Part shown: positions 47,360 to 59,285 of the stretch, piece by piece
Layout of the letters: each line of letters opens with the position of its first letter
Numbering within the stretch: the stretch's first letter is position 1
Source: Rotaria socialis
Lineage: Eukaryota > Rotifera > Eurotatoria > Philodinida > Philodinidae
Direction of reading: 5' to 3'
NCBI GenBank assembly: GCA_905331475.1
Contig: CAJNYU010000023.1
Span: 2,634 to 66,633, forward strand
DNA: 64,000 nt
Translations under genes and position numbers: made by a program
The notes under the pieces: model-generated
What the model was told of the DNA's origin: nothing
The model's database searches: none
What the model saw: the letters and a program-made list of their open reading frames with translations, nothing else

Positions 47360-49456
47360 CAAGGGGGAAAAACTCATTCCGAGCCATTCGAATGGCTAGG
47401 AATAGATCAGAATGTATTAGCATGGATCGGAATGGATAGGAATAGCTTTCAATCAATCGCTATGAATTAGTGCCTTGACGTAGTTCAAACTATGCAAAAA
47501 CTTTAAAATTCATTAGAAACATGACTATCGCTATTGTCGAAGTGCTCTGACTAAAGGAAGCCTGTTGAAAATAGTATAATCGTTTTCCAATATGTATCAG
47601 ACTTTATTCATCTTCATCACATTATGTTGTTACTGACACATATGAACATTTGCCATATTCATAATTACAAATAATTACTAACAACGAGATTCATCATTAT
47701 GTTGATAAAATAATATTTTAATAGAGTCAATTCACGATAGAGCCTCCCAAGCTGACCACCACCATAGATTCCAATGAATTTTTGTTCATGGATACTGCAC
47801 GATGTTCTTTAGTGAAAACATTGCACTATTTTCAGTGCGTAGTACTTTCTTCAAAAGGTATACGCATTTTTCAGATTTTCCCCCTTTTCTTTGAATCATC
47901 GGAAAGTGAAATAAACAAATTTTGATTCAAAAATTTGTTAATAAATAGATGGACTAAACACTAAAGCTCTATGAAACTTTTAGCAATAATAAATGTTCTT
48001 TTTAGATATATTCCTTCAAAAAAGCTCGATTATCTAGTGTTTTTGAAAAGGGGCCTATTCTTCAAAAAGTGGGTTTATTTCGAAGAACACATTTATTATT
48101 GCTAAAATTTCCATGGTGTCTTAGTGTTCAGTAGGCCTATGTATTAACAGAATTTCTGAGCAAAACCCGATTATTTCATTTTCTGGTAACTCAAAAAGAA
48201 CAGAAAATCTGGAAAATGAGCATCATTTTTCAAGAAAGTGCTATGCATTGAAAGTCTTTTGATGTTTTTACTATAACATCGTGCAGTATCATGGACGAAA
48301 GTTCATTGGAATCCGCGGCGTACACCTTAAGAAACTCACTATAGTTAGTACTTTCACAAAAATGTACTTTTTCGATTTAATATGCATAGATAAATAAATT
48401 AGTTATTGTAAAGAGCAACATAGACAAAGTGTTTAGAAAATTAATTTCAAGCATAAAGGAAAACAGATAGTAAAGAATTCTACTGGTTGCTCAGCTCGGT
48501 GACTATTTAAATAATACTACTAGATGTTTTTTTCCGAATTAACCGAATACTATTGAAATCAAATTGAAAATGTAAAAAATTCATGTAACTACTCTGCTTT
48601 ATATGATTTTTTTTATCCTTGAAAGTTACTTGAATATTATAGAAAAATAGTCATTCGATATGTATAAATGGGTATGATTTAGAATAATTCAAAATCACGG
48701 ATATTGCACGCTGCCAATGTTAGATGAGAGCAAGATTTTCAACGGCTTAAGTGATTGATCAGAGGATTCTTACAAAATTAGTCAGAGTTAAGGAGAGTTC
48801 CCAATTTTTTTGAAAATTGGTCATCAAAAAGATACAATCACTTTGTTCAAGAAAAACAAAATGTTTTTCGGGACCTAGGTATCAAATCCCTGCTGTACGT
48901 TTAGAGTAAAAGTACTCCACATCTCAAATGAATTTTTCCATTTCATTCATATTTTTTATGAGCTTGAATTCGGATAATGCGTAGTTTTCAATCAATGAAA
49001 TTTTTTGATTTTCAATGATTAATACCACTACTTGTGAATATGCGTTAACTAAGTTTAACATTATGCAAATCGACTTCAATGAAAAGCGATAACCTTTAAA
49101 AAATGACAAGGTACTAAAGCCAGATACAGTAATTTATGAAAGATAACACTACATGAGAGTAGGGGTGGGCCATTTACATTATTTTAAAATTAAGTTCAAT
49201 ATCATCAATGAGCAATAAATTACAGGTATGAAGTGTCAAGAAGAAGAAAAACTGAAGTTTCATGTTAACTGACACTTCTTCAAAGTCTCATTTAGAAAAA
49301 TCGTTCATCCCTATTTGAGAAAATTTTAGAATAGCTAGGAATATATTGCAATGATTGCGAATGGATAGGAATGACTGGGAATGGATAGGAATGGATAGGA
49401 CTGGTTGGGAGTGGCTAGGAACACCAGGGAATGCCCGAATGAGTTTTTTCCCCATT
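47360..49456. mobile_element. foldback element, family 1 copy B
   Basis: The left end CAAGGGGGAAAAACTCATTC (47360-47379) pairs with GAATGAGTTTTTTCCCCATTG at the right end (last base 49456). The first 13 bp match those of the element at 1273. Inside both ends is a GGAATGGATA-type minisatellite (47385-47455 and 49328-49435) in the same orientation. In the middle is a 540-bp palindrome (47769-48311). No coding frame of note, and no target-site duplication is evident. Confidence 0.75.
47769..48311. repeat. imperfect palindrome within family 1 copy B
   Basis: TTCCAATGAATTTTTGTTCATG...ACTGCACGATGTT at the left pairs with AACATCGTGCAGT...CATGGACGAAAGTTCATTGGAA at the right, with the centre near 48035. 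Arms are about 260 bp with indels. Confidence 0.8.
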
Positions 49457-50589
49457 GGGAGTTACACTATGCTACCTACGACCTCACACGAAATTGATAT
49501 CAGAGCACATAACTGAACAACTGATATACGACTTGAAAATACAATTGTAAATTTCACAATCACAGCGTATATCTGTCATCTGCGGAGCATTTAAAATTAT
49601 AGGTAGGAAGCAATCATGATACGTGCATATGTGTTGAAAATTTTAAACTATCGGTAGGGTAGAAAGTAAATATCTTATTTCTTTTGGAAAAATCAGATAT
49701 CAGCGATCAGATATTTCGTGAAAACTGGTACCGATTAGAGGTTTGCCATGACCTCATGCTGAACGCATATTACTTTTAATAGTATAATTTTTGTAAAAAT
49801 CCGTTTTGATCGTGAATGATTAAAACAAAATGCTGTTATATGAAACTATGTTAACAAAAACACAATACTAATACATACTTTCCCATTAATCTTTGATAAA
49901 GTTTATAAGTATAGACTTTATATCGTATTTCAACAGTCAATTTTTTATCAAATTTGATATTTATCAAATAAGCTCGTTTTATCACGTGTTTATGACTCGA
50001 TGGAAAAACTATTCATTAGTCAGACAAGTGTAAATTTGTTCACTTTAGGATAAAATTATTTTCTAATTTTCGAAAACCTTCAAAGACTGAAAAAATAATC
50101 TTCATGGAAAGATCATAATGTTCATATTAATTTTAGATGTTCGACGACTATTCATCGTAGGTACTTCGTGTTCTAATATTCTTCTTAGTAGTTATTCGTT
50201 AGGGTTCGATGAATCGAAAATAAAGCATCTACATGGGAAAATTCTTTTTGATTTTCATTCAATCGAGTCAAATCTTTCGATTGGTCAAAGAATGCATATA
50301 CACATATAAAGAGAAAAATCCGCGTATAAGTGAGAAATACAGGACGTATAAGAACTATGTAAAGACCAACTGGCCTGTAACAGAAGTCATACAAAAAACA
50401 TGTTTACAGCAATAAATGAGACAAGAGTAAGGTAAATTGATAATCTAAAGCAAGTCTAGAGAGAAATTCTTATTTGTTCTTTTCACACGTGATGGACTTG
50501 TCAAAGGTTTTGTCAAGTCACAAATGATTCATGATCACATTTTGAACTGGATTTACAAATTTCTGTTTGTCAGTTTCAGCCTATGGTTG
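49457..50589. other. intergenic, nothing recognised
   Basis: AT-rich. The end from about 50250 is homologous to the 3' flank of the paralogue at 40531. No supported frame. Confidence 0.45.
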
Positions 50590-51800
50590 TTATAGCTGAA
50601 CGGAAATAACAGCCACTTCATTAGATTTTAGTACAACTTTTTGATTTGAAATTTCTGCTGCTCTCACAAAATATGCATTTATTTTCCATGCCCAAATTAA
50701 AATCAACATCATAAGCACAATGAACGATGTGCAGCTCAAGACGGCCATTGTCAATCCTGTAACGCCAACTTCGCGGGCACCTAGAATTCCTAAAGCAATT
50801 AATGGGCCCAAAAATGCAAAAGTAGTACTGATCCAAGCAAGATACATATGACTACAGCATGAAATAGTCGTTTGAGTACAGCACGTGTAACTATAGAGTA
50901 ACAGTCGTAAGTACAAGTTCACGATCCAATTGAATACTTGAATAAGTCCAGCACACAGTCCGATTTGTTCAAGAATTTCAAGAGTCGAGATCCCTTTCTT
51001 AAACCATCGGTAGCAAGTGACGCTGCCCAGAGACGTCGGAATAAAAGTGTCAGATGAATTACAGTAGAAGTAGCTGTTATTACCAGATGTCGAATAACAG
51101 TCCATATCACTATCTTTTGGACAGTTTTCATTTGGAGGAAGATAAATAACATTTAAAATTATACCATCGACGAAGACGATCAGTGTCACTCCAATTACAA
51201 CACTGGCCGTAACCCCGAGACATACGCGAGGTATTATCCAAAACCATTTCCTCTCTGTTCTCAATTCAAAAGGTACTCCGTATATATTGAGTGTTTCCGG
51301 TTGTTCGTTGCCTTTTGATGGGATATACACAATATCAAACATATTCTTAATTAAAGCATAGAACACCTGACGACAGAAGACGAATAGTAAACCGGTGAAT
51401 AATAGAGAAAAACCGACTAGGCCAAACGAAATCCCGAAATTCGTATCAAAATATTTTGAGTAATTCCACTCCATCTTTTGTGTTGATTCAAAAGCGAAGA
51501 GTCAAAGAATTACTTTTTTAGTATAAAATAAATGAATAAATAAAAGTCAGTGTAATTTTGCCAATGAACAGAGTCAGCATCTCATGAATGTAACTGAAGA
51601 ATAGTGTAGTAGTAGACTGAGGAAAAAAAGATAAAAAGAGTAGGAGGAGCACTTTATTGAGGGTGAATTTGAAAAAAACAGAAAGTGAAGTGATATATGC
51701 TTTTAATTTTTCTTATCGCTGTGTGGGTGTCACAGAGAGGGAAAGTTGTTATCTCTTGTAAAGGAAAGAGACGATAAAGATCTCACCTTGAAAACAGGAA
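50250..51800 (-). repeat. segmental duplication, copy 2
   Basis: Counterpart of 40240-41790, about 10 kb away in the same orientation. It includes the 5' flank with the CTCACCTTGAAA (splice donor) block at 51782. Confidence 0.75.
50590..51474 (-). CDS. multi-pass membrane protein, paralogue 2 (unknown family)
   Basis: 294 residues, ATG start. It is collinear with the protein at 40531-41448 over its whole length. Blocks DGIILNVIYL, DMDCYSTSGNN, KKGISTLEILEQIGLCAGLI and EVGVTGLTMAVL are identical, while the cytoplasmic loops and the C-terminal tail diverge (this copy ends SNEVAVISVQL). The same five hydrophobic segments and Cys-containing outer loop are present. The frame is intact, which suggests both copies are under constraint. 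Family and function are unknown. Confidence 0.75.
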   Translation of the reverse strand: MEWNYSKYFDTNFGISFGLVGFSLLFTGLLFVFCRQVFYALIKNMFDIVYIPSKGNEQPETLNIYGVPFELRTERKWFWIIPRVCLGVTASVVIGVTLIVFVDGIILNVIYLPPNENCPKDSDMDCYSTSGNNSYFYCNSSDTFIPTSLGSVTCYRWFKKGISTLEILEQIGLCAGLIQVFNWIVNLYLRLLLYSYTCCTQTTISCCSHMYLAWISTTFAFLGPLIALGILGAREVGVTGLTMAVLSCTSFIVLMMLILIWAWKINAYFVRAAEISNQKVVLKSNEVAVISVQL

Positions 51801-52588
51801 AACAGATAATAAAGAGTTTACCTTGAAATTACTACAATTATCCGGTATTTCATTCTTACTAAAACAGCGTTATCAAGTGGCAGAAGATATTCGTGTTGAA
51901 AAATCCAGAACTTTCACGAAAAACTTTGAATCAAAATATAATATTAGAAAAGATACTACAGATTAAAATCAAAACACGGCACATCATTATTGTTTCTGTA
52001 ACTTGTTTCTTACGTTTACAGTGAAAGACTTTTCATTACATAAATGTGTGCATAGATTATTTCGTTGGTTTTGTTGTTCTATTGATACTCATTTACATTT
52101 GGTAGAGATTAAACTGATTAGCTGTTGTTAATCAGCTTATATTGTTTCCTTTCTTTATGTTATTGTATATACTTATTCGGAATTTTCTTTATTTTTTGAT
52201 GTTATACAATGATTTATAAATGAATTTTTTCTTATACATACGAATCATCGATAGATCGACTAGTTGCTAGTAGACCGGTCGGTACTGATAAACCGCTCCC
52301 GTGCCGACTAGAATTTATTCATAGGAAACATCAGAGACTTGCAAGCGTATAATGTTTCATTTGTGGCTATGATTGAGATCTGTATATTGTTCTCAGTACA
52401 AAAGTATACTAGATTTCAAGATTATGTTATGGTTCTCTCAAGAGAAGACATGCTAAATGCCGATATTCCCAACTCGCACCTGAATAGGCTTTTGGTATTC
52501 TAAAAACTTGAAAAGTTATTTTTCACTTTCATGAATCTGAAGATTTCAAAAAAAACTCGATCTTATAAGCAAAATCAATCAGTCCAAT
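51801..52588. other. intergenic, nothing recognised
   Basis: AT-rich 3' flank of the peptidase gene. Confidence 0.45.
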
Positions 52589-54391
52589 TTAGTAGAGTTC
52601 AGGATCATTTTGGATGTTGTAAAGTTGACTTCTGCTGATTCGTTCTAGTCTCTTTGGGCGACCTTGAGGATAGAGCCACTTTTCTAAATCATTCAAGCGA
52701 CCCATATACTCGATTGCATAAGCTGCAGCTTTCACCACTTTCTCATAAGCAAATGGATTGATATTCGTTATTCGGTCACATTGTTGATGATAACATGTAT
52801 CAAATGCTGCATTGGCGATACCACCGTTCCCAGTGCCTAATATTGCTGCATATTGATCTCGTTCAGCAGCTGTTTTGATTCCACCAGCTCCGGTATTGAC
52901 TCCACCTACTGCAAGGCCATTCGCTAAAAACGGTACATAATCACTTCCACCACCAAGTGAGGAATTGCTCCATGGTAGTTTTTGTTCAGTGAACCATTGA
53001 CGAAAGAGGGCAGTAATTCTACTTGTACCATTTAGAGCTACTAGAGGTGTGCTTGTCGGTGCCATTTCACTGTCATGTATACCAAAACGATAGTTCGGAC
53101 CAGCTAACATATCATAATTTAAATTCAATAGGTAATCTTGAAAACGCTCGCCTTCCTTATCACTATTTAAGATGGCCTGTTCTACATGATAAATGGACCC
53201 GAGAAGACCGATTTCTTCAGCACCCCACCAGCAGAATCGGACGCGATATGGATAAGTAGGATAATTGTTTGATGATGTCTGAAACAAACGAGCCAAGTTC
53301 AGAGCTAAAACCAAGAGACCAATTGTACCACTACCTAAAACAGAATGCGAAGGAAAAAATTGATTGTTTTGTGGAAATTCTCATATCATTCATCAGAATA
53401 GTCTTGATGCGACTGAATAGGATTTCTTACCGTTATCATTGATTCCACTTCCTGCTGGTACTCCATCACTATGCGCTCCAACCACGATAGTTTTTGTTAT
53501 ATCTCCGGATGGTGTATCTGCACAAATATTTCCTATCCCTTCAGCATCACTCACATCGGCATTCATCATAATACCAGCATTCTCACCTGCATCGTTGGCT
53601 GCATTGACTAACTGCATTCCCATACTGTAAGATAGAAAAAATGCCGGAACGGAACTATTCATCTTTGCTCTGACACCTTGCAATGCTTGAAAGCGATCGG
53701 CTGCTGTTCCATCATTGTACACTAGCAATCCTCTCACACGATAATTTTCAGCAAATGTAACTTTCTCGACGTATGTACAGTCTCCACGCTTGACAAGCAC
53801 CACTGCATCAGCTGCTGACACGCTTGACCAGTCAGCATCTTGACAACCAAGATTCGGAATGACGACGAGTCGGACGAACGACGTGAAATTGGCACGAGCT
53901 GAAAATACCATATACGCAAAATCAGTTAAGTAAACATGACTATTCACAGCACCGTTGACTTGTGATTGTAGTTGTGGCGTCCCTCGAACAACATAATTTG
54001 GAACAGTGAAATACTGATGATGAAGGATAAATTTGGTGTTTTGTTCTAGTTGTCTAGTGATATAGTCGAGTGTACCATTGAATCCTCGTGTAGTAATGGC
54101 ACGTGTACCACCGCTCTGATCGGCAATTACTTGAAGCTGTTCAAGATGTTTCAGTAGATCTTCAACAGTGATTTGATCGGCCAGAGAAAGTGAACCACTT
54201 TTTGAACTACTATTCAAATTTGAATTTGAATTTGAATCACGGCGAACAATGCTCAACGTTGCTGCACTCAAAGCAACACATGTGATTGTTATCAGAATAA
54301 GTAGAATGAAAAAAATATAGAACACCTTTTTTGAACCAGATGCGGAAACTACAGCATTTTGTACCTCATGTTTATCTTGTAGTTCTGTCAT
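52589..54391 (-). CDS. M28 family metallopeptidase with PA domain, type II membrane protein
   Basis: Minus-strand exons 54391-53431 and 53334-52589 (96-bp intron, phase 1) give 568 residues. A short cytoplasmic start is followed by one transmembrane anchor (FYIFFILLILITITCVALSA, about 24-43) and a Ser/Asn-rich stalk. A PA-type insert carries DAVVLVKRGDCTYVEKV and VRGLLVYNDG. The zinc site of M28 peptidases is complete: VVGAHSDGVPAGSGINDNG (His, Asp), then across the intron GSGTIGLL, WWGAEEIGLLGS (catalytic Glu pair), NLNYDMLAGP (Asp) and a final HQQCD (His). This is the glutamate carboxypeptidase II/aminopeptidase Y type, trimming peptides outside the cell or in the endomembrane system. Substrate unknown. 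Confidence 0.93.
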
Positions 54392-55160
54392 TGTAATGAA
54401 TAATTAAAAGATGGCAAATGAATTTTGCAGAAAACAAAATGTTCGCAAGGGAATAAAAACTTGTTCCTTTTGTACAAGACACTGATAGCTATTGGTTGGG
54501 CTGTAAAAATAAGATCACTTTAGTTTCAAATATAATCATTCAAATCAAATAAAAAGAATTTCTTATTGAGATAAAAGAAAAATAATACTTTATGACATTT
54601 CTTCTATCCAATTGACGATTTATTCTTCAATCATACATCAAGTCGTTTTCTTATCTTTACAGACACCTAAATCTAAGTAATTTATGACTATTATGAACAA
54701 ACACTTATTATCCGAGAGTCCTTTCAAAGTCAATGCAAATAATAGTTTGAAAGTTAAACTTAACAAATACGAAAGATATCAATGAAATATAGTGAAAAAC
54801 TGTAATCGACCGGTGACGAAGAGCTTTTCACTTTCGTATTGTTGTAAAAAAATCAAGTGTTTAACATTGTAGACTAAGCATTTTTATTAAAGATTTATTG
54901 GTAGCTATTCCATGAAAAAGTCAATTTAGACAGCAAAGAACCTTACCGTTTATGTTACCGATAATAGCATCAATCTAATATCGGAGAGAGATGAAAATTT
55001 ACGTGCAATCGTATTATACGCAAGTGTATTTTTGAACCAAAATCAAACATATATAAATACTTTTTTCTTCCTTTAAAGTCAGTATAATTGGTGTAATTAT
55101 ATTGAATATCATGAATGAAATGATTAGTATGTTGTTTACAGCCCTTGAGTATCAAGTAGA
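54392..55160. other. intergenic, upstream of the M28 gene
   Basis: AT-rich; likely holds the peptidase promoter. No frame of note. Confidence 0.45.
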
Positions 55161-55424
55161 CCCAGGTCGAACAAACTGACACTAAGATCAGGTATGAATT
55201 CTTGTATGATCATACGGAAAATCATACGAAAAATCGTCGTCGCTGACATCTGATGTCAGATTTTACATCCGATTTCGTATATGATTTAACAGTACGATCT
55301 TACGTATGATTATATAAAATAGTACAAGATGATTTTAAGCCATTTCTTCATAAATATCCATTATTAAATATTTTTACGCAGTCACGCAACTACAATTCTA
55401 TCCTGAAAAACGACAACCGTACGA

Positions 55425-56765
55425 AACGTAAAAAGGGTTCCGAAAATTGCTGCGAACTCGAAATCATTTTAGGTTCCGTGCAAACCAGGTTCTCCACGAA
55501 CCCTTTGTGGGAAAGGTCAAACATAGGGTTTCTCACACTGCTCTGTCTACTCAATGTAATACATCAGTTAGAAAGCTCTGTCTAGCAAACGCCGGTTCCT
55601 AGAAAACCCTTCTGGGGTTTCAGGGCTTTCATTCTCCCCCTTCTCAATCGAGAACGACCCGATCGTAACACCTCAGGGCAACAAGGCGCGATTAGCTCCT
55701 GCAGAAACCAGCGACCAGAACGATCGACATAGAATGCTTGATCTAAACAGAAATAAATTATTTCAAGAGGTTTTAGCTTTCAAAATTGAACTTACCTTTT
55801 ATGTTTGATCATATGACACTTGACCTCAGGTGAAATGATAGACGTAATAATGGCCTGTTTGATTCATCTCATTATTGACTGAATACGGGAGACCTATTTT
55901 GCGTAGATAGTTACATCGGTAGCACTATTCTATTAATTATCTCTCTGAATAGCAACTGAAATTTTCACGCACTTCTCAATGTAAGAAACAAATTTTAATG
56001 TAAGAAAATCAATTTGTGTTTTTTTTGCATTTAGTTTCTGACTATGGGAAGTTTGGATCGAAAAAAAGACGACGGATTTGTTTTCCTAGGCCTCGATAAC
56101 CTATTGTGAAGTTTTATCAGAATACAGAAAAGAATTGAAATAAAGTCTTATTTCTCAGCGGTCCAATTTTGCTGGTGTAAAATTTCTGCTAAGATATTAG
56201 AAGGTCGAATTATAGTCTACTTTTTGAAGCATTAAAGATTTTTAAAGCTGTGTGAATTTTTTTGCAATTTGGAGCAGAACCTTGGAAACCAATTGTGGTG
56301 TTTCTTATTTGCTTTTTCAACACTAAGGAGGTTAAGAAACCTAAGAGAGATTTTAGAAAACGCTGAATGTTCTTGAAAGCACTCTTGGAAATCCGGAAAG
56401 GCTTGTTTGAGGGATTGCGAGTAGGTTTTGTTTTGGATGGAAGCTCCCTTTTTGACGGTACGGTCAAAATTAAAGCTCATTAGCGGTTCCTTTTGTGGAA
56501 GGTGTGGGTTGCGAAACCTTTGATGATTGTCAAAATTCAGTGCGGTATGATACCAAACCCGGTTGACTACGAAACCTAAAATGGTTCCATACTGAACCTT
56601 TGACGCTTTTGAAAAATCACAGGCGTATTTTACAAAACGTTTTTTAGCACGAAACCTTTGAAAATTTTCGGAGACGCGTACGAATGTTTTCAAAGTATTA
56701 CAAAATACTGGTGAACCTTAAAGGTTTCACCAGACACAATTTTCTTCAGGGTAGTAGATATTACC
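55425..56765. repeat. GGTTTC/GAAACC-rich palindromic block
   Basis: Left part: ATTTTAGGTTCCGTGCAAACC and AGGTTCTCCACGAACC. Right part in reverse complement: ATTTTAGGTTTCGTAGTCAACC. These suggest an inverted arrangement of GGTTYC motifs. It may be another nested foldback element, but clean ends were not found. Confidence 0.45.
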
Positions 56766-56929
56766 TAGCTAAGGACACTTTATTTATTGAACGCAGTATA
56801 CAGGCACCTGCATTGGAAGTTACCATTAAACAAAAAATTCATAAGATAATAGTCACAAAAGCTGATGCACAGAAATCTTTATTCTTTATGCTATTAATAA
56901 TGAAAATTTACCAATAAGAATTTCGATTA

Positions 56930-57860
56930 TCTACATTTCCCACACAGAAAAATAAGAAATGAAAATGAAAATTTTGTAAATCATTAATATAGAACATTGA
57001 AAAACAAAACGTAGAATTTTCGATATTATCACTCTAGGAAAATCGCAATTGAGAATTAAGTTTTTCTATATTGTCACTATAGAAAAAATAAAAATGAAAC
57101 AAGAGTTCTCTGTATTATGAATATAGAAAAATAAGAAATGAAAAGTAACACTTGCAATAATATCTATACAGAAAACGAAGAAAGCAAAAATATGACTTTT
57201 TGTAGAGTTAACATAGAAAACTGGGTGTTAAAATTAAGACTTTGGATGTTATCAATACAAAAATATAGAAAAACAATGGAATATTCTATATTACGAACTG
57301 AGAAGAATACGAAATACAACTTATTGCTTTCTATGCTGTTAATATAGAAGAACAATCAATAAAAATTGTCATTTGCACAATACTAAGACTAAAAAATAAG
57401 AAGTAAAAATTGTCATTTGCACAATGCTAAGACTAAAAAATAAGAAGTAAAAATTGTCATTTGCACAATGCTAAGACTAAAAAAAAAGAAGTAAAAATTG
57501 TCATTTGCACAATGCTAAGACTAAAAAAAAGAGGTAAAAATTGGCACCCTCCTTATTATCAATGCAGAAAGAAACATGAAAATTAAGGTTTTCTACATTA
57601 TGTATATAGAAAATAAGAAGTGAAAGTTCATTTTTTTGATATCATTAATATAGGAAAGTAAAAATCTAGAAATGGGATTCTCTGAATTTTTAATATAGAA
57701 AAGTAATATACAAAACTAACTGTTAGTTATATGGTTTGAATACAGATAAATATGAAATAGAAGTAAAAGTTTTCTATTTTCTCACTGTACAGAAAAAAAC
57801 GCGAAGTGCAAGAAACTCTTTTTTATAGTGCTAGTATAGAAAACTAATACGCACACAGCT
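56930..57860 (+). repeat. degenerate ATATAGAAAATAAGAAATGAAAA tandem repeat
   Basis: Roughly fifteen diverged units of 45-65 bp. Each has a TATAGAAAAATAAGAA(A/G)TG core, then an AT-rich stretch to the next AATATAGAAAA. It includes the regular 44-bp array at 57361-57540. Confidence 0.65.
57361..57540 (+). repeat. 44-bp tandem repeat, four copies
   Basis: The unit contains AATTGTCATTTGCACAATGC and TAAGACTAAAAAATAAGAAG. TTGTCATTTGCACAAT spacing is 44 bp and the copies are nearly identical, so the amplification is recent. Confidence 0.9.
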
Positions 57861-58249
57861 TCATACTGCTTTTTAACTACTATTCTTCTTAATAAAATCA
57901 AGTAAATCAATAGTTCTTGAATAAGTAAAAGAAATTGGTAGATCATACACGATCAGATAATAACAGACAAGATTTACATTACGTACGTATGCATGTTTCT
58001 TTTATCATGAATCTTATATGATCTTTTACGATCAAGCAAGAATCGTGCAGCCTGTTCGTATACGATTCTTAATGTTCAAATCTTATAAGATTTTTTGCTA
58101 GCATCTTACAGACAGAATCTGACGAAATCTTAGAAAAAACGAACACGTCAGATATTGTATGATCTTGTATCAAAATCATACGAAAAATCTTATAAGGATA
58201 AGATCTTATACGGCCTTACACGATCTGACGTCTGGATTTTCGACCTGGG

Positions 58250-59285
58250 GAGTGATGCTACAGCAAATAGCAGACCATTGTTTTCAAATCCGGCATAACA
58301 ACTTTTATCTATTATCAAAAGTACAGGCTTACGCACATATAAGTAGCCAAATATGAAATTGATTTATCATGACAAAACACATGTGTCTGTTCTGTTTGGT
58401 TTTGTTTTATACAATACTTGAAGATCCTCTGACTTTTATAATTGATCTTAACAACAATGTTAACATTCTTTCAATCTTGCTCAGTTACGTAGATGACTGC
58501 AATAGAACTATGATATGTTTAGAGCAGATTTTCTTGATAATAAACAATTACGTCACAGTAGATTGTTACATCCAAACTTTTTAGTCAAATTTTTGGTCTC
58601 CTAAAGTCTCTGGTCGTGTTAAACTCCGTAGCTGTATTGGTTGAATTTACTTCGTCTTCGAGTTTAATCTCTCTCTCTGCGTAATGTTGTCAGTATAAGA
58701 GCATTCATTCTCTACATGATTAAACCAACTGAAAAATTAATGGAAGCATGTCTACATGAAATAATATATTTCGAGGGGATTGATATGCATCGAGATAAGA
58801 TTTTTCTGTGTCCGATTGACTCTGCCCGTGAATTATGAATAGTATTGTTGAAATGAGAGTTTATTTGTCTTGTTCGATGTCAGTTAATATGTGCTATGTT
58901 TTGACAGTGACAGAATTTATTTTTCGGTAGTTGTGTAAATAGAAGTTTATTTGTTTAAAAAACGTCATAATAATGAGGAAAAAAACTCTTATACACGAAG
59001 AATGCCATGTGATTAGCATTTTGTTCGGTTTTTCTACATATCTCAAACAACTCACTTCCTATCCAATACCAATTATCCTTTCGTCTGTACGTTTGTCATG
59101 AATACAAAATGTTTTCATCATGTCTACTGATTCTTTTGTTAAATATTTTCTTACGGTACTCATTCACGTTGTATTAACGAAAAATTCGATTGCGTACTGT
59201 AGGGTAGAAAAAAGATAATCCATAAGAATATATCTATAACACTACAATATTCCAATCGGAAACAGCTGAACGCGGTAAAAAGATA
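58250..59285. other. intergenic, nothing recognised
   Basis: AT-rich upstream region of the dispanin gene. The frame at 58369-58584 has no support. Confidence 0.45.

Larger units (their letters stand above)
55161..58249. mobile_element. family 2 foldback element, long copy (3.1 kb)
   Basis: The ends are CCCAGGTCGA and TCGACCTGGG, a perfect 10-bp inverted pair with a 2-bp GA duplication. Subterminal regions (55190-55325; 57940-58240) are packed with CATACGA, TCTTATA and CGTATGAT motifs in both orientations, so the two ends can pair. Inside are a second, GGTTTC-rich palindromic block (55425-56765) and AT-rich satellite-like repeats (56930-57860). No transposase is visible; the longest frame (56232-56693, -) is inside the palindromic block and has no domain. 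Confidence 0.8.

Noticed and set aside
56232..56693. 153-codon minus-strand frame
   Set aside because: It lies in the GGTTTC palindromic block, has no recognisable domain, no signal and no splice partners.
57361..57540. CRISPR-like array
   Set aside because: The 44-bp units are contiguous without unique spacers, and the context is a eukaryotic transposable element.
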